64,000 nucleotides of DNA, taken from positions 157,873 to 221,872 of the forward strand of contig NZ_RHOB01000001.1 in the NCBI RefSeq assembly GCF_003946085.1, in the 5' to 3' direction. A program made the translations under genes and the position numbers. Under the pieces are notes generated by a model. It was not told where the DNA came from. It saw only the letters and a program-made list of their open reading frames with translations, and did not search any database. Below, piece after piece: positions 1 to 7,898 of this stretch. Origin of the DNA: Levilactobacillus angrenensis. Lineage in GTDB: Bacteria > Bacillota > Bacilli > Lactobacillales > Lactobacillaceae. Position 1 is the stretch's first letter. Each line of letters begins with the position of its first letter.

Positions 1-126
1 ATGGACGTGGCGACGCGAGGGGTGACCCTCAGTGGCGTCGCCGGGGAACTGGGCATCTTGCTAGGTTTCACGGTCTTATTTACGATTTTAAATGTTGTCG
101 GAATGAAACGTTATCGGAGGGTATAA
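1..126 (+). CDS. C-terminal fragment of a membrane protein, probably an ABC-2 type permease
   Basis: The window opens inside an open frame that ends in TAA at 124-126. The visible 41 residues contain one hydrophobic helix (about residues 16-34) followed by a short basic tail (MKRYRRV), which is how ABC-2 / YhgE-type permeases usually end. The gene stops one base before the start of the TetR-type regulator, so the two are certainly cotranscribed. A regulator directly behind a drug- or stress-type ABC permease is a common arrangement in lactobacilli. The family assignment is an inference from this short tail and the context; the true start lies outside the window. Confidence 0.5.
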   Translation: MDVATRGVTLSGVAGELGILLGFTVLFTILNVVGMKRYRRV

Positions 127-127
127 C

Positions 128-781
128 ATGGCTACAGAAATGTCGATTCAGGCTGCTTTTCAAGAAGTGATGGCGGCCAGCGGGGAGATTCCCCCGAAAC
201 AGCAACAGGTGTTGGCGGCCAGTTTGGCGTTGTTTGCCGAACAGGGCTTCGCCAATACCACGACTAAGCAGATTGCGGCGCGGGCCGGTGTCGCGGAAGG
301 CACGGTCTACCGCCGCTACAAGACCAAAGACGAGCTACTGGCGGCGGTGCTCGCCCCATTTACCACGGAGGTGTTGCCGAAGTTGGTCAAGGAATTTGCG
401 GCCAAGGTCGTACGGAAAAAGTACGCGACGCGCCACGCGTTGATCACGGCGGTCATCACGGACCGGTTGGCTTTCTTGCAGGAAAACGGCCAGGTCATGC
501 GGGTGTTGTTTACCGAATTGCTGGTGCGCACGGACCTGCGTGAACAGTTCTTAGCCCGCGCAGTGCCCATGATTCAAGCCAATCTCTACCCAATTTTAGA
601 CCGACTCAAGGCCAATGATGAGCTCCCTGATTGGCCCAACGACCGCATTGCTCAGTTCATGATTGGGACCATGCTCAGCCAGTTCACCCGCAGTAGTCTC
701 ACGGCCGAACCGATCACCACGGTGGGCCCATTAATGATCCAGTTCTTAGAACAGGGCTTGGCCCCCACGCCAACAGCGTAA
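128..781 (+). CDS. TetR/AcrR family transcriptional regulator
   Basis: A 217-residue protein. Residues about 24-72 form a classical TetR DNA-binding domain: a leading helix (QVLAASLALFAEQGF), then the helix-turn-helix TTTKQIAARAGVAEGTVYRRYKTK. The C-terminal helical part is not recognisable as any specific ligand class. The start ATG has a strong GGAGG at 116-120 that lies inside the end of the upstream permease gene, so translation is probably coupled. Such regulators normally repress the neighbouring efflux or membrane gene and respond to a small hydrophobic ligand; that role is inferred from position. No dyad operator was identified in the window because the promoter is upstream of it. Confidence 0.88.
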   Translation: MATEMSIQAAFQEVMAASGEIPPKQQQVLAASLALFAEQGFANTTTKQIAARAGVAEGTVYRRYKTKDELLAAVLAPFTTEVLPKLVKEFAAKVVRKKYATRHALITAVITDRLAFLQENGQVMRVLFTELLVRTDLREQFLARAVPMIQANLYPILDRLKANDELPDWPNDRIAQFMIGTMLSQFTRSSLTAEPITTVGPLMIQFLEQGLAPTPTA

Positions 782-853
782 ATCACTTTCAGCCAATTTA
801 GCAGAGCAGCGTATGCTATACTTAAGTCATCTGGGAAATTAGGAGTGGTTGCT

Positions 854-1270
854 GTGAACGAAGGAATGAAACGGTGGTTAATGTTAGGGCTCGTTGCCTT
901 GACGGTGTTGGTGGGGCTAAACTTTGGTGGCCAGACGGCCAATGCTAAGATGAAGACCTACCGCGCGGTACCAACGGCCTTGCGCGGGAATTGGTACACG
1001 AAGCACTGGGGAAAACCCGTCTATTTGAAGCTGACTAAGTATACGGAAAAAGAGAGTGGCAGTACGCTGTCAATGAAGACGAAGAATCGAGATCGTCAGT
1101 TCTGTGTTAAGGGCAAAACGAAGGCGGGCTACTACATGTTGGGGCTAGCATCCGGTGATATGCCACAACGATTCAAGCCAGTTAAGCACCATGGGAAAAA
1201 GGCCTTGAAGTCCTATGCGTTTAACCCAATTAAAAATAAGATCATCCATTTCTACTACTACAAAAAGTAG
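854..1270 (+). CDS. Small secreted protein of unknown function
   Basis: A predicted 138-residue exported protein. Residues about 5-28 are a signal peptide (basic MKRW, hydrophobic core, TANA cleavage region). The mature part is strongly basic, rich in Lys, Tyr and His, and ends in FYYYKK. A GTG at 845 is in frame but falls inside the AGGAG at 841-845, so the GTG at 854, eight bases behind it, is the better start. I do not recognise the family; many lactobacilli encode short basic secreted proteins of this kind next to cell-envelope genes. It is followed by a good terminator and is probably monocistronic. Confidence 0.7.
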   Translation: MNEGMKRWLMLGLVALTVLVGLNFGGQTANAKMKTYRAVPTALRGNWYTKHWGKPVYLKLTKYTEKESGSTLSMKTKNRDRQFCVKGKTKAGYYMLGLASGDMPQRFKPVKHHGKKALKSYAFNPIKNKIIHFYYYKK

Positions 1271-1298
1271 GTGGCTGGAAATGCCAAGTGACCTGCTT

Positions 1299-1333
1299 AA
1301 CGACCCCTGCTGCGTGCGGGAGTCGTTTTTTTC
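1299..1333 (+). terminator. Rho-independent terminator
   Basis: Stem AACGACCCCTGC / GCGGGAGTCGTT (1299-1310 / 1316-1327, one mismatch region) followed by a T run. It ends the transcript of the small secreted protein. Confidence 0.8.
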
Positions 1334-1373
1334 TGGCTACAGTTTGGTAAGCTAAAACAAGCATTGCCTTTAG

Positions 1374-1432
1374 CTAGCGAAAGCGCTAGAATGAAATCAA
1401 CTAATTTATGAGATTACAATGAGAATTCTCAT
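1374..1432. promoter_or_regulatory. Two palindromes in the pepC promoter region
   Basis: CTAGCGAAAGCGCTAG (1374-1389; 6-bp arms, 4-bp centre) and the perfect 14-bp palindrome ATGAGAATTCTCAT (1419-1432) lie 27-85 bases upstream of the pepC start. Neither is part of a terminator. The second resembles a half of a Fur/PerR-type dyad but is too short to assign. They are candidate operators only. Confidence 0.4.
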
Positions 1433-1458
1433 GAGGGTACCGGAAAGGAGTTCGTTTT

Positions 1459-2790
1459 ATGCCAGAAACAAAATTAGATCATGAACTAACCACTACCGAG
1501 ATTGCGGCGTTACAGGCCGATTTACAGGCCCAGCCGGCGCACCAAGTTATCAGTCGAGCGACCATTAAAAATGGGGTACTTGCGGCGTCCGAGGACCCGC
1601 AAGCCGCCGTGCGGTTGAACCGGACCTTCTCCGTGGAATTGCCAACCGGCAAGGTCGCCAACCAAAAGCATTCCGGTCGTTGCTGGCTCTTTGCGACGCT
1701 GAATGTGATTCGCCATCAGTTTGCGGCCAAGTACCACGTCAAGGATTTTGAGTTGTCGCAGAACTACTTATTTTTCTGGGACCGCGTTGAACGGGCCAAC
1801 ATTTTCTACGACCGAATCTTACGGACGGCCGACCGCCCCTTAGATGACCGGGAAGTCGCCGATATTTTAGAGAGTCCAGACGATGACGGCGGCCAATGGG
1901 CGATGGGCGCAGCATTGGTCCAAAAGTACGGCGTCGTTCCCACCAGTGCCATGCCAGAATCCTTTAACAGTAATGACACCACCGGGATTGGGGCGGCGTT
2001 GAATTTGAAATTACGCAAGGATGCGCTGGCGCTACGGCAATTGGTGGCCGACGGGGCCGATGAAGAAAAAATTGCGGCGACGCGGGCCCAAGCCTTAAAG
2101 GAAGTCTACCGGATGGCGGCCTACGCGTTTGGTGAACCGCCCGCAACGTTTGACCTGGAATTTAAGGATGACGACCACAAGCTCCACCGGGCCGCAGGTT
2201 TGACGCCGCAGGGCTTCTTCCACGATTACTTTGACGTGGATCTGGACGATTACGTGGTCGTTTCTAACTCGCCAGACAAGGCCTTTGATCGGCAATACCG
2301 CCTGGCTAGCGAGGAAAATATCGTGGGTGGCAAGCACATTACCTTTTTGAACTTGCCATTGGCCGATATGAAACGCGCCGCCGTGGCCCAGCTCCAAAGT
2401 GGTGAAGCGGTCTGGTTCGGCAATGACGTGCTCCAACAAATGAGTCGGGAACGCGGCTTCTTGGACAGCCACTTGTTCCAAGTCAGTGATTTGTTTGGCG
2501 TTGACCTGAGTTTGACCAAGGCTCAACGGTTAGCCACAGGTGAGGCCAGCGTGTCCCATGCGATGACGCTGACCGGCGTCAACCTGGTTGATGACCAACC
2601 GAACCGCTGGAAGGTCGAAAACAGTTGGGGTGAGAAGAATGGCGACAAGGGGTACTTCGTCATGACCGACGAATGGCTCGATGATTTCGTTTACGAGGTC
2701 GTGGTGCACAAGCGCTTCTTGACGCCGGCCCAACGCGAACTCTTAAACACGGAACCACACGAATTGGCACCGTGGGATTCATTATCTTAG
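1459..2790 (+). CDS. pepC: Aminopeptidase C (C1B cysteine peptidase, bleomycin hydrolase family)
   Basis: Cytoplasmic cysteine aminopeptidase that releases N-terminal residues from peptides imported during proteolytic growth. The papain-like catalytic triad is visible: Cys75 in SGRCWLFATLN, His367 in VSHAMTLTGV and Asn388 in KVENSWGE. The length of 443 residues matches the family (about 440-450), including the C-terminal arm that closes the hexamer active site. A strong AAAGGAG at 1442-1448 precedes the ATG. The gene stands alone with its own promoter region, which contains two palindromes, and ends at a perfect terminator. Nothing is missing. Confidence 0.97.
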   Translation: MPETKLDHELTTTEIAALQADLQAQPAHQVISRATIKNGVLAASEDPQAAVRLNRTFSVELPTGKVANQKHSGRCWLFATLNVIRHQFAAKYHVKDFELSQNYLFFWDRVERANIFYDRILRTADRPLDDREVADILESPDDDGGQWAMGAALVQKYGVVPTSAMPESFNSNDTTGIGAALNLKLRKDALALRQLVADGADEEKIAATRAQALKEVYRMAAYAFGEPPATFDLEFKDDDHKLHRAAGLTPQGFFHDYFDVDLDDYVVVSNSPDKAFDRQYRLASEENIVGGKHITFLNLPLADMKRAAVAQLQSGEAVWFGNDVLQQMSRERGFLDSHLFQVSDLFGVDLSLTKAQRLATGEASVSHAMTLTGVNLVDDQPNRWKVENSWGEKNGDKGYFVMTDEWLDDFVYEVVVHKRFLTPAQRELLNTEPHELAPWDSLS

Positions 2791-2837
2791 TGAAGAGCGT
2801 GGCGCACGTTTCGGCTAGTTAAAATAGATGTACGCGG

Positions 2838-2866
2838 AGCCTGGGATGGCTTGTCCCAGGCTTTTT
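2838..2866 (+). terminator. Rho-independent terminator of pepC
   Basis: Perfect 9-bp stem AGCCTGGGA (2838-2846) / TCCCAGGCT (2854-2862) followed by TTTT. Confidence 0.9.
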
Positions 2867-2881
2867 GATGGGTTCAACCAA

Positions 2882-2897
2882 TGTTTCATGTGAAACA
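2882..2897 (+). other. parS-like ParB binding site 1
   Basis: TGTTTCATGTGAAACA differs from the Firmicute parS consensus TGTTNCACGTGAAACA only at the central CG (here TG). It is intergenic between pepC and the HAD phosphatase. One of four such sites in the first 31 kb. Confidence 0.75.
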
Positions 2898-3003
2898 TCC
2901 GCGCGGAAATTTCGTTAAAAAAGATGTTAGGGCTGGTAATCACCAGGGGCTTACGCGTAGAATTAGACCAGACGCTGACAAGACAAACTGATGAGGTGAT
3001 GGC

Positions 3004-3648
3004 ATGCATAACTTTTTATTCGATTTTGATAGTACCCTCGCGGATACCCGCGATGTTGCCGTAATGGCTACCCAGAAGGCCTATGAAGCTAAGGGCTTAG
3101 CGATTCCTAGCCGCGAAGCCGTGGTGAGCTACATGGGAGTGCCAATTGAGGTCTCCTTTGCCAAAATGGCGACGGAGTCTCTGAGTGAGGCGGCACTGAC
3201 CGACCTATACACGGAGTTTCGCGCGCAGTATCACGAGGCGGAGAAGTTGGGCATCAGTTTGTTTGCCGGGATGGGGGCGACCTTAGCCACGCTAAAGAAT
3301 CAGGGAGCGCGGTTGTTCGTCGTGTCCAGTAAGCATTCGGTTCCTTTACAGCGGAACTTGGATCAGATTGGTTTGGGCCAGACCTTTGAGGCCATCAGTG
3401 GCTCGGATACCGTGGCGCACTACAAGCCGGCGCCGGATGGCATTTTAAGCTTGCTACAGCGCTTCGACTTAGACGCCAAGCAAAGCGTCATGATCGGGGA
3501 TGCCAAGTATGACATGCAGATGGGCAATAACGCGGGCATCGCCACGGCCGCTGCAATGTGGGGCGCCGCCGATCCCGCTTCCGTAAAGGCAGAACAGCCG
3601 ACGTACTTGTTGCAGACACCAAGCGAATTGTTAACGATTTTTAAATAA
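3004..3648 (+). CDS. HAD-IA family hydrolase, phosphoglycolate phosphatase-like
   Basis: A 214-residue cytosolic phosphatase of the haloacid dehalogenase superfamily. Motif I DFDSTLAD (nucleophile Asp and acid/base position as DxDST), motif II SS in VVSSKH, motif III Lys in HYKPAPDG and motif IV GDAKYD are all present, as is an alpha-helical cap between motifs I and II (residues about 15-85), placing it in subfamily IA. The substrate cannot be read from sequence; family members act on phosphoglycolate, pyrophosphate or sugar phosphates. Start ATG with GAGGTGA at 2993-2999. Single gene, ended by hairpins at 3672-3695 and 3730-3762. Confidence 0.9.
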   Translation: MHNFLFDFDSTLADTRDVAVMATQKAYEAKGLAIPSREAVVSYMGVPIEVSFAKMATESLSEAALTDLYTEFRAQYHEAEKLGISLFAGMGATLATLKNQGARLFVVSSKHSVPLQRNLDQIGLGQTFEAISGSDTVAHYKPAPDGILSLLQRFDLDAKQSVMIGDAKYDMQMGNNAGIATAAAMWGAADPASVKAEQPTYLLQTPSELLTIFK

Positions 3649-4158
3649 GCACAGCAAGTGGGCGAGTGGGACAAAAGGCGGTTAGCTGCCTTTTGGCGCA
3701 GGTTTCAGCCATTTAAAGTTGGTGCACAAAAAGAGTTTGGGTGGTTTTATCCCAAACTCTTTAGCTGGTTAGATGACAAAAAAAGCCGTCCCTGGTTAGA
3801 GGACGGCGGCGACTCGCTTGGTTAGGGCAAGTCGTTCATTTTATTTGGTGAATAAAATGAAAAAAGGTTGGTTAATAGGTTTTTATTGGTATGCTTGTAT
3901 CCTAGCTGGTAATTGTGAAGAAAGTGTGAATAATATTTACATACTAGTAATAGTTACCATCAGAATTACCTAAACGGTTAGCCGTTTTCGGTGATTTTGG
4001 GAATTGAAAGGGGGTTGGATTACTTTTTTCTAATCGTTTAAGGTGTATTTTTATATGAATTCCGTAATATTTAGGGATTTATATTGAACAAATTTTATAT
4101 TTCTAATGGAATGCATAACATTTAAACTATAACTTAAAAAGTTAAGATTTTATTAAGA
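3649..4158. other. AT-rich gene-free stretch
   Basis: About 500 bases without a convincing gene. The left part holds three hairpins: 3672-3695 (AAAAGGC stem), the terminator 3730-3762, and CCGTCC/GGACGG near 3784-3806. From about 3840 the sequence is strikingly AT-rich compared with the roughly 50 percent GC of the surroundings and has only open frames shorter than about 12 codons. It may be a relic or a horizontally acquired spacer; I see no RNA gene or repeat in it. Confidence 0.6.
3730..3764 (+). terminator. Rho-independent terminator of the HAD gene
   Basis: Perfect 12-bp stem AAAGAGTTTGGG (3730-3741) / CCCAAACTCTTT (3751-3762). The T run is part of the stem, so it could act in both directions. 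Confidence 0.75.
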
Positions 4159-4192
4159 AAATGGACTGGGCACGCAATCGCCCAGTCCATTT
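4159..4192 (-). terminator. Terminator for the minus-strand His-rich gene
   Basis: Perfect 13-bp stem AAATGGACTGGGC (4159-4171) / GCCCAGTCCATTT (4180-4192), placed just downstream of the minus-strand gene ending at 4224. Confidence 0.8.
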
Positions 4193-4223
4193 GAATGTCT
4201 TAATTATTTTCAGCTAAGTTGGC

Positions 4224-4559
4224 CTAGTCTAAGTGATGGCCATGACCGTGGTGTGGACCGGCTAGTAGTTGGGGCTTGCCGCCGGGATGGTGATGGCAAT
4301 GGCCGCCATGGCCGTGGTGGCAGCCACCTCCGAGTTGGCGTTGCTTCGTATGTTCCTTTTCAATCAGGAGTTGTTTCTTCAGTTGCCGATTCTTCCAGAA
4401 GCCGTGGATCATCACGGTAACGGGGATGATTTCTAGCGAGACGGTCGCAGGAATCAGCCACGGGTATTCGGCAATCAGGGCGGAAAAGCGGTCACGGTGT
4501 TCTTGCAGCTCTTCGGCCGACAATTGCGGAGTCACTAATTTGTCTTTAAACATATTCAT
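4224..4559 (-). CDS. Small membrane protein with His-rich C-terminal tail
   Basis: About 111 residues. An N-terminal amphipathic region is followed by one hydrophobic segment (PWLIPATVSLEIIPVTVMI), a basic stretch (KNRQLKKQLLIEKEHTKQR) and a tail made almost only of His, Gly and Pro with two Cys (CHHGHGGHCHHH and HHGHGHH). The tail suggests binding of Zn, Ni or Cu; this is inferred from composition only. The AAAGGAG at about 4563-4569 is followed by GTG, ATG and another ATG within ten bases, so the start may be 4562, 4559 or 4553. It sits in a run of three minus-strand envelope genes. I do not recognise a family. Confidence 0.7.
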   Translation of the reverse strand: MNMFKDKLVTPQLSAEELQEHRDRFSALIAEYPWLIPATVSLEIIPVTVMIHGFWKNRQLKKQLLIEKEHTKQRQLGGGCHHGHGGHCHHHPGGKPQLLAGPHHGHGHHLD

Positions 4560-4621
4560 CACGCTCCTTTGGCCCTATCATACCCCAAAAGGAAAGCGCT
4601 GTCAGTAACGAACGGTTTTTT

Positions 4622-4795
4622 CTAGCGACGGTGGCGCCACAGACTCCAAAGGTGTAGGAGTCCTAGGATCACGGCGATACCCAGCAGGCCGGTCTCTAAG
4701 ATGACGACGCCACTGAGATGACGATGTTGCTGGTAAAGTAAGACGCCGCCGAGCACTAGCAGGCCGCCGCCCCACGGTAGTAAGTGTTTAGTCAT
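4622..4795 (-). CDS. Small two-helix membrane protein
   Basis: A 57-residue protein starting MTKHLLPWGG, with two hydrophobic segments (about residues 6-21 and 29-48) and a basic end (WSLWRHRR). A longer frame reaches 4837, but the ATG at 4795 is preceded by GGAGG at the right distance and the extra part overlaps the terminator of the upstream lipoprotein gene, so the short form is chosen. Function unknown. It may be read together with the His-rich gene downstream. Confidence 0.65.
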   Translation of the reverse strand: MTKHLLPWGGGLLVLGGVLLYQQHRHLSGVVILETGLLGIAVILGLLHLWSLWRHRR

Positions 4796-4813
4796 CAGTT
4801 TTCCTCCAAGAAA

Positions 4814-4842
4814 AAACGGCACCGAAAATTCCGGCACCGTTG
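4814..4842 (-). terminator. Terminator of the minus-strand lipoprotein gene
   Basis: On the minus strand AACGGTGCCG and CGGTGCCGTT pair (two G-T wobbles) and are followed by six T. On the plus strand the same arms appear as a direct repeat of CGGCACCG. Confidence 0.7.
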
Positions 4843-4852
4843 GGTGGATAGG

Positions 4853-5392
4853 TTATTCAGCGACCTTAACCAAAACAGCTTTCGTAACGTCGTCATCAAC
4901 ATCACGGTTGATGTGGTAGCCGGCAACCTTTAATTTAGCGGCGTTATTTTTACCCGTCAACGTCTGTTTGACGGTAAACTTTTGCGTCATAGGAATGTCA
5001 GACAGCTTACCCTTGAAGTTGATGACGGTATCGTCACCCTTAGTCTTGAAGGTCGTGTTTAACGTTCCGACCTTGCTCAAGGCATTGTCCTTCTTGGCGG
5101 CACTGTAAGACTTGTAGATCTTGTTGACGTTGTAGACCGTGGCCTTGCCGTTGCTGTTGAAACGGTAGGCTTCCAGGCCGGAATTACTCTTGGCGTTCAC
5201 GGAACCCGTGACGTACCAGAGTTGCTTAGAACTAGTTAACGTGGACTTCACGTCTGACTTTTTCGTCGTTTTGTTTTTAAAACTAGCTTGTTGATTGCTC
5301 CCCGATTGACTACTCGAGCTGCAACCGGCTAAGCCCACAGCCATGACGGCCACGAGACTCAGAGCGGCGGCAATAATACGGGATTTCTTCAT
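4853..5392 (-). CDS. Lipoprotein of unknown function
   Basis: A 179-residue exported lipoprotein. The signal peptide ends in the lipobox LAGC with the lipid-carrying Cys at residue 24, followed by a Ser/Gln/Asn linker. The rest (about residues 55-179) is a compact, Lys- and Thr-rich domain with alternating beta-type pattern, typical of small cell-surface domains in lactobacilli. No catalytic motif is visible. The start ATG has GAGGTGA eight bases upstream on the minus strand. It faces the nuclease gene across a shared AT-rich promoter region and ends at its own terminator. Confidence 0.8.
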   Translation of the reverse strand: MKKSRIIAAALSLVAVMAVGLAGCSSSSQSGSNQQASFKNKTTKKSDVKSTLTSSKQLWYVTGSVNAKSNSGLEAYRFNSNGKATVYNVNKIYKSYSAAKKDNALSKVGTLNTTFKTKGDDTVINFKGKLSDIPMTQKFTVKQTLTGKNNAAKLKVAGYHINRDVDDDVTKAVLVKVAE

Positions 5393-5545
5393 ATCTCAAT
5401 CACCTCATCCAAAATAATAACAGTTTTATGCGAGACACACAAACCGCCTACTTCTATCCACTGATAGTATAGCATGGGGCCGCGGGCAAGGGGCCTTCTC
5501 CCAGTTAAAAAAGTGTTAAGTTGCGGTAACAGCCAGTAACAATCA

Positions 5546-5583
5546 TTATTAGTTATTAAAATATAATTATTAATAACTAATAA
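5546..5583. promoter_or_regulatory. 14-bp AT-rich inverted repeat between divergent genes
   Basis: TTATTAGTTATTAA (5546-5559) and TTAATAACTAATAA (5570-5583) are perfect arms with a 10-base centre. It lies in the shared promoter region of the lipoprotein and the nuclease. Candidate operator; not a terminator since there is no GC stem. Confidence 0.5.
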
Positions 5584-5654
5584 AAGAAGACAAACGTATG
5601 TTCTTTTGGTAAACTAGACCTATCACTTTAGAAGAGATGAGAGGAAGCGGAAAA

Positions 5655-6473
5655 ATGAGCAAACGTTATCGGGGCCGTCGCCGGGGGAAAGTCTCCATTT
5701 ATACGGCTATTGCGGTGATTTTGATTGGGGCCGTGGGCGCGCTAAGTAGTCAGGGGAATCCGACGGCTCGGAAAATCACGGACGTCGCGACTAGTCTGGT
5801 GGGGAGTTCCAGTGGCAGTCAGCATGCCGGGTCCACCACGACGACACCCAAGCAGTCAGTTGCCACCAAGGCGTTGGCTGAGCAGAAATACACGGGCACG
5901 CAAATCGTGGCGGTCAACCACAACAAGCCGACCTTTACCACGGCAGAACTGTCGACTAAGAAGGGCGCCTGGGCCACGTACGGCGACCTGGACAGCTTGA
6001 ACCGGGTGACCACGGCCAATGCTTTGCTGAGTAAGGGGACCATGCCCACGGCCAAGCGGCAGCCGTTGTACGTCAGTCCGACCGGCTGGAAGAATAAGGA
6101 ATACACCGTCAACGGCAAGAAGGGGTATTTATACAACCGCAGCCATTTGATCGGCTATCAGCTGACGGGGCAAAATAACAACCTGAAAAACCTGATGACG
6201 GGCACACGGTCGCTCAACGATCCGGGGATGACGGCGTATGAAAATCCGGTCGCCAGCTACCTGAAGAGCCACCCCAACGATTACGTACGTTACCAGGTCC
6301 AACCGGTCTTTCGTGGCAACGAGTTGGTCGCGCGTGGGGTTCACATGCAGGCCAAATCCGTGAAGAACACGGGTATCTCATATAACGTTTATATTTTCAA
6401 TATCCAAGCGGGCGTCAAAATCAACTACAGTACCGGGACTAGTCAGTATGGTGATCCGGCCAGTAGCTTTTAG
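5655..6473 (+). CDS. Membrane-anchored DNA/RNA non-specific endonuclease (EndA / DNA-entry nuclease family)
   Basis: A 272-residue protein: basic N-terminus (KRYRGRRRGK), one transmembrane anchor (about residues 15-33), a Ser/Thr linker, then a beta-beta-alpha metal nuclease domain. The family motif is YNRSHLIGYQL with the catalytic His at residue 164, followed by the conserved NLMTGTRSLN (metal-binding Asn region) and the typical strand YQVQPVFRGNELVARGV. These enzymes cut extracellular DNA or RNA; in Streptococcus pneumoniae EndA degrades one strand during DNA uptake. Whether it serves uptake, nutrition or defence here is open. An in-frame ATG at 5637 exists, but the ATG at 5655 has GAGGAA eight bases upstream. 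Confidence 0.9.
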   Translation: MSKRYRGRRRGKVSIYTAIAVILIGAVGALSSQGNPTARKITDVATSLVGSSSGSQHAGSTTTTPKQSVATKALAEQKYTGTQIVAVNHNKPTFTTAELSTKKGAWATYGDLDSLNRVTTANALLSKGTMPTAKRQPLYVSPTGWKNKEYTVNGKKGYLYNRSHLIGYQLTGQNNNLKNLMTGTRSLNDPGMTAYENPVASYLKSHPNDYVRYQVQPVFRGNELVARGVHMQAKSVKNTGISYNVYIFNIQAGVKINYSTGTSQYGDPASSF

Positions 6474-6510
6474 TGATTAAGGCATTTATGATTTTACAAA
6501 TGAACAAGCA

Positions 6511-6555
6511 AGCAGTCAGTCGCAGGGACGGTTCCCATTCGGCTGGCTGCTTTTT
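6511..6555 (+). terminator. Rho-independent terminator of the nuclease gene
   Basis: Stem AGCAGTCAGTCG / CGGCTGGCTGCT (6511-6522 / 6540-6551, with G-T pairs) followed by TTTTT. Confidence 0.8.
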
Positions 6556-6649
6556 GCGTGACCGTTGGCTGCTTAAAAACCAGTCGTTAGACAGTGCCGA
6601 CGACAGTATATGTTAAATAATGATAGGTAATGATGTAAATGCTGAGTTT

Positions 6650-6668
6650 TATACATGATCAGTATAAT
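6650..6668 (+). promoter_or_regulatory. Probable promoter of the exopolysaccharide locus, -10 within a dyad
   Basis: TATAAT at 6663-6668 overlaps an imperfect palindrome, TATAC-ATGATCA-GTATA (6650-6666). It is about 75 bases upstream of the first gene of the polysaccharide locus. No good -35 is visible 17 bases upstream, which would fit an activated promoter. Confidence 0.4.
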
Positions 6669-6742
6669 TTTGGCGAAAAATCATGGTAATATGAAGGTGC
6701 GTTTGACCAGTGAAAGTACCAACGCGGAGGGGAGAGAGGACC

Positions 6743-7876
6743 ATGAAGAAACGACATTGGTGGGTGCTAGTAGTCGGCTTCGTGGCGCTACTGCTTAGTA
6801 GTTGCCAAGCCAAGCCCGCGACCATGACACCGCCGACGACCTCTCCGACCGGATTTATTCAGTCACCAACCCTGCATACTGCGGCGGACCAACGCCATCA
6901 ACAGCGACTGGCGCAGTTTATCAAGACTAAATTACAGAACAAACAGGGAATTTATACCAACTACGTGGATACCAAGACACGACAAAGTGGGACAGCCACG
7001 GGGCACGAACTACTGAGCGAATCAGCAGGGATGTGGCTACAGTACTTGGCACAAAGTCACCAGGACAAGGAATTTCGGGCATTTTATCGTGCCACAATCA
7101 AGACCTTTGGGGATCACGGACAATTTAGTTATCGCTATGATCCGCGTAGTCACAAGCGCTTTGCCGTTAATGCGACACTGGATGATCTACGAATTATTCG
7201 GGCATTAAATTTATATGATGCCCAGATGCATACGAAACATTACCGTCAAGCTGCAGCTGATCATTTCGCGGCCCTAAAAGTCGGCGCACTCAAGGACGGT
7301 AAGCTCTATGACTATTATGATCCGCAGTCTAGGCGGACGGCGAAGACGAGTAGCTTGGCGTATTTTGACTTTAAAACATTGCGGTATTACGAACGGGAGA
7401 CCCGGGCTGGTCGGCGGGCTTATAACGAACAACTGAAGGTCGTGCGCGGTGGATACTTAGGCAACGTCTTCCCCCTATATGCGGCGAGCTTTAACTGGGG
7501 AACGCTAACGTATTCGCCTAAGAATCTGAACACGTCAGAGGCGTTGGAAGTTCTCCTACATTTGGCTGAGGTCGGACAGTTAAAAGCGACCAGCCGGACC
7601 TGGCTAGCGCAGCAGGTTAAGGGCAAGAAGTTGTACAACGGCTATTCAACCGCTGGCAGTGTGACTAATCGGGGCCAATCAACGGCTAATTATGCCTTAG
7701 CAGCGATGATTTTTGCTGCCGCTAAAGATCAGGCCAATTATCGGGTGGCCATGCGGTTGGTGTGGGCCGGACAAGTGACGGGACAGTCGCCAATCAGCGG
7801 CGGTATCGGGGATGCTAAGAGCCACCAGAGTTATTCCTACAGCAATTTGACGGCGCTAAATGCCGCGTCTGATTAG
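6743..7876 (+). CDS. GH8-like glycosidase lipoprotein of the exopolysaccharide locus
   Basis: A 377-residue lipoprotein: signal peptide with lipobox LLSSC (Cys21), then an alpha/alpha-barrel domain like glycoside hydrolase family 8. Two hallmark regions are seen: HELLSESAGMWLQYL (Glu94 at the position of the general acid in the SEGQ-type motif) and NATLDDLRIIRALNLY (Asp147/148, the DxD-type motif). GH8 enzymes cleave beta-1,4 chains and accompany many BcsA-type synthases, where they trim or edit the polymer. GTG at 6710 is in frame, but the ATG at 6743 has GGAG eight bases upstream and gives a proper signal peptide. It is the first gene of a tight cluster; the next start is 22 bases downstream. 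The GH8 call is by motif only. Confidence 0.75.
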   Translation: MKKRHWWVLVVGFVALLLSSCQAKPATMTPPTTSPTGFIQSPTLHTAADQRHQQRLAQFIKTKLQNKQGIYTNYVDTKTRQSGTATGHELLSESAGMWLQYLAQSHQDKEFRAFYRATIKTFGDHGQFSYRYDPRSHKRFAVNATLDDLRIIRALNLYDAQMHTKHYRQAAADHFAALKVGALKDGKLYDYYDPQSRRTAKTSSLAYFDFKTLRYYERETRAGRRAYNEQLKVVRGGYLGNVFPLYAASFNWGTLTYSPKNLNTSEALEVLLHLAEVGQLKATSRTWLAQQVKGKKLYNGYSTAGSVTNRGQSTANYALAAMIFAAAKDQANYRVAMRLVWAGQVTGQSPISGGIGDAKSHQSYSYSNLTALNAASD

Positions 7877-7898
7877 GTGAGTGGAAAGGAGGAGCAGT

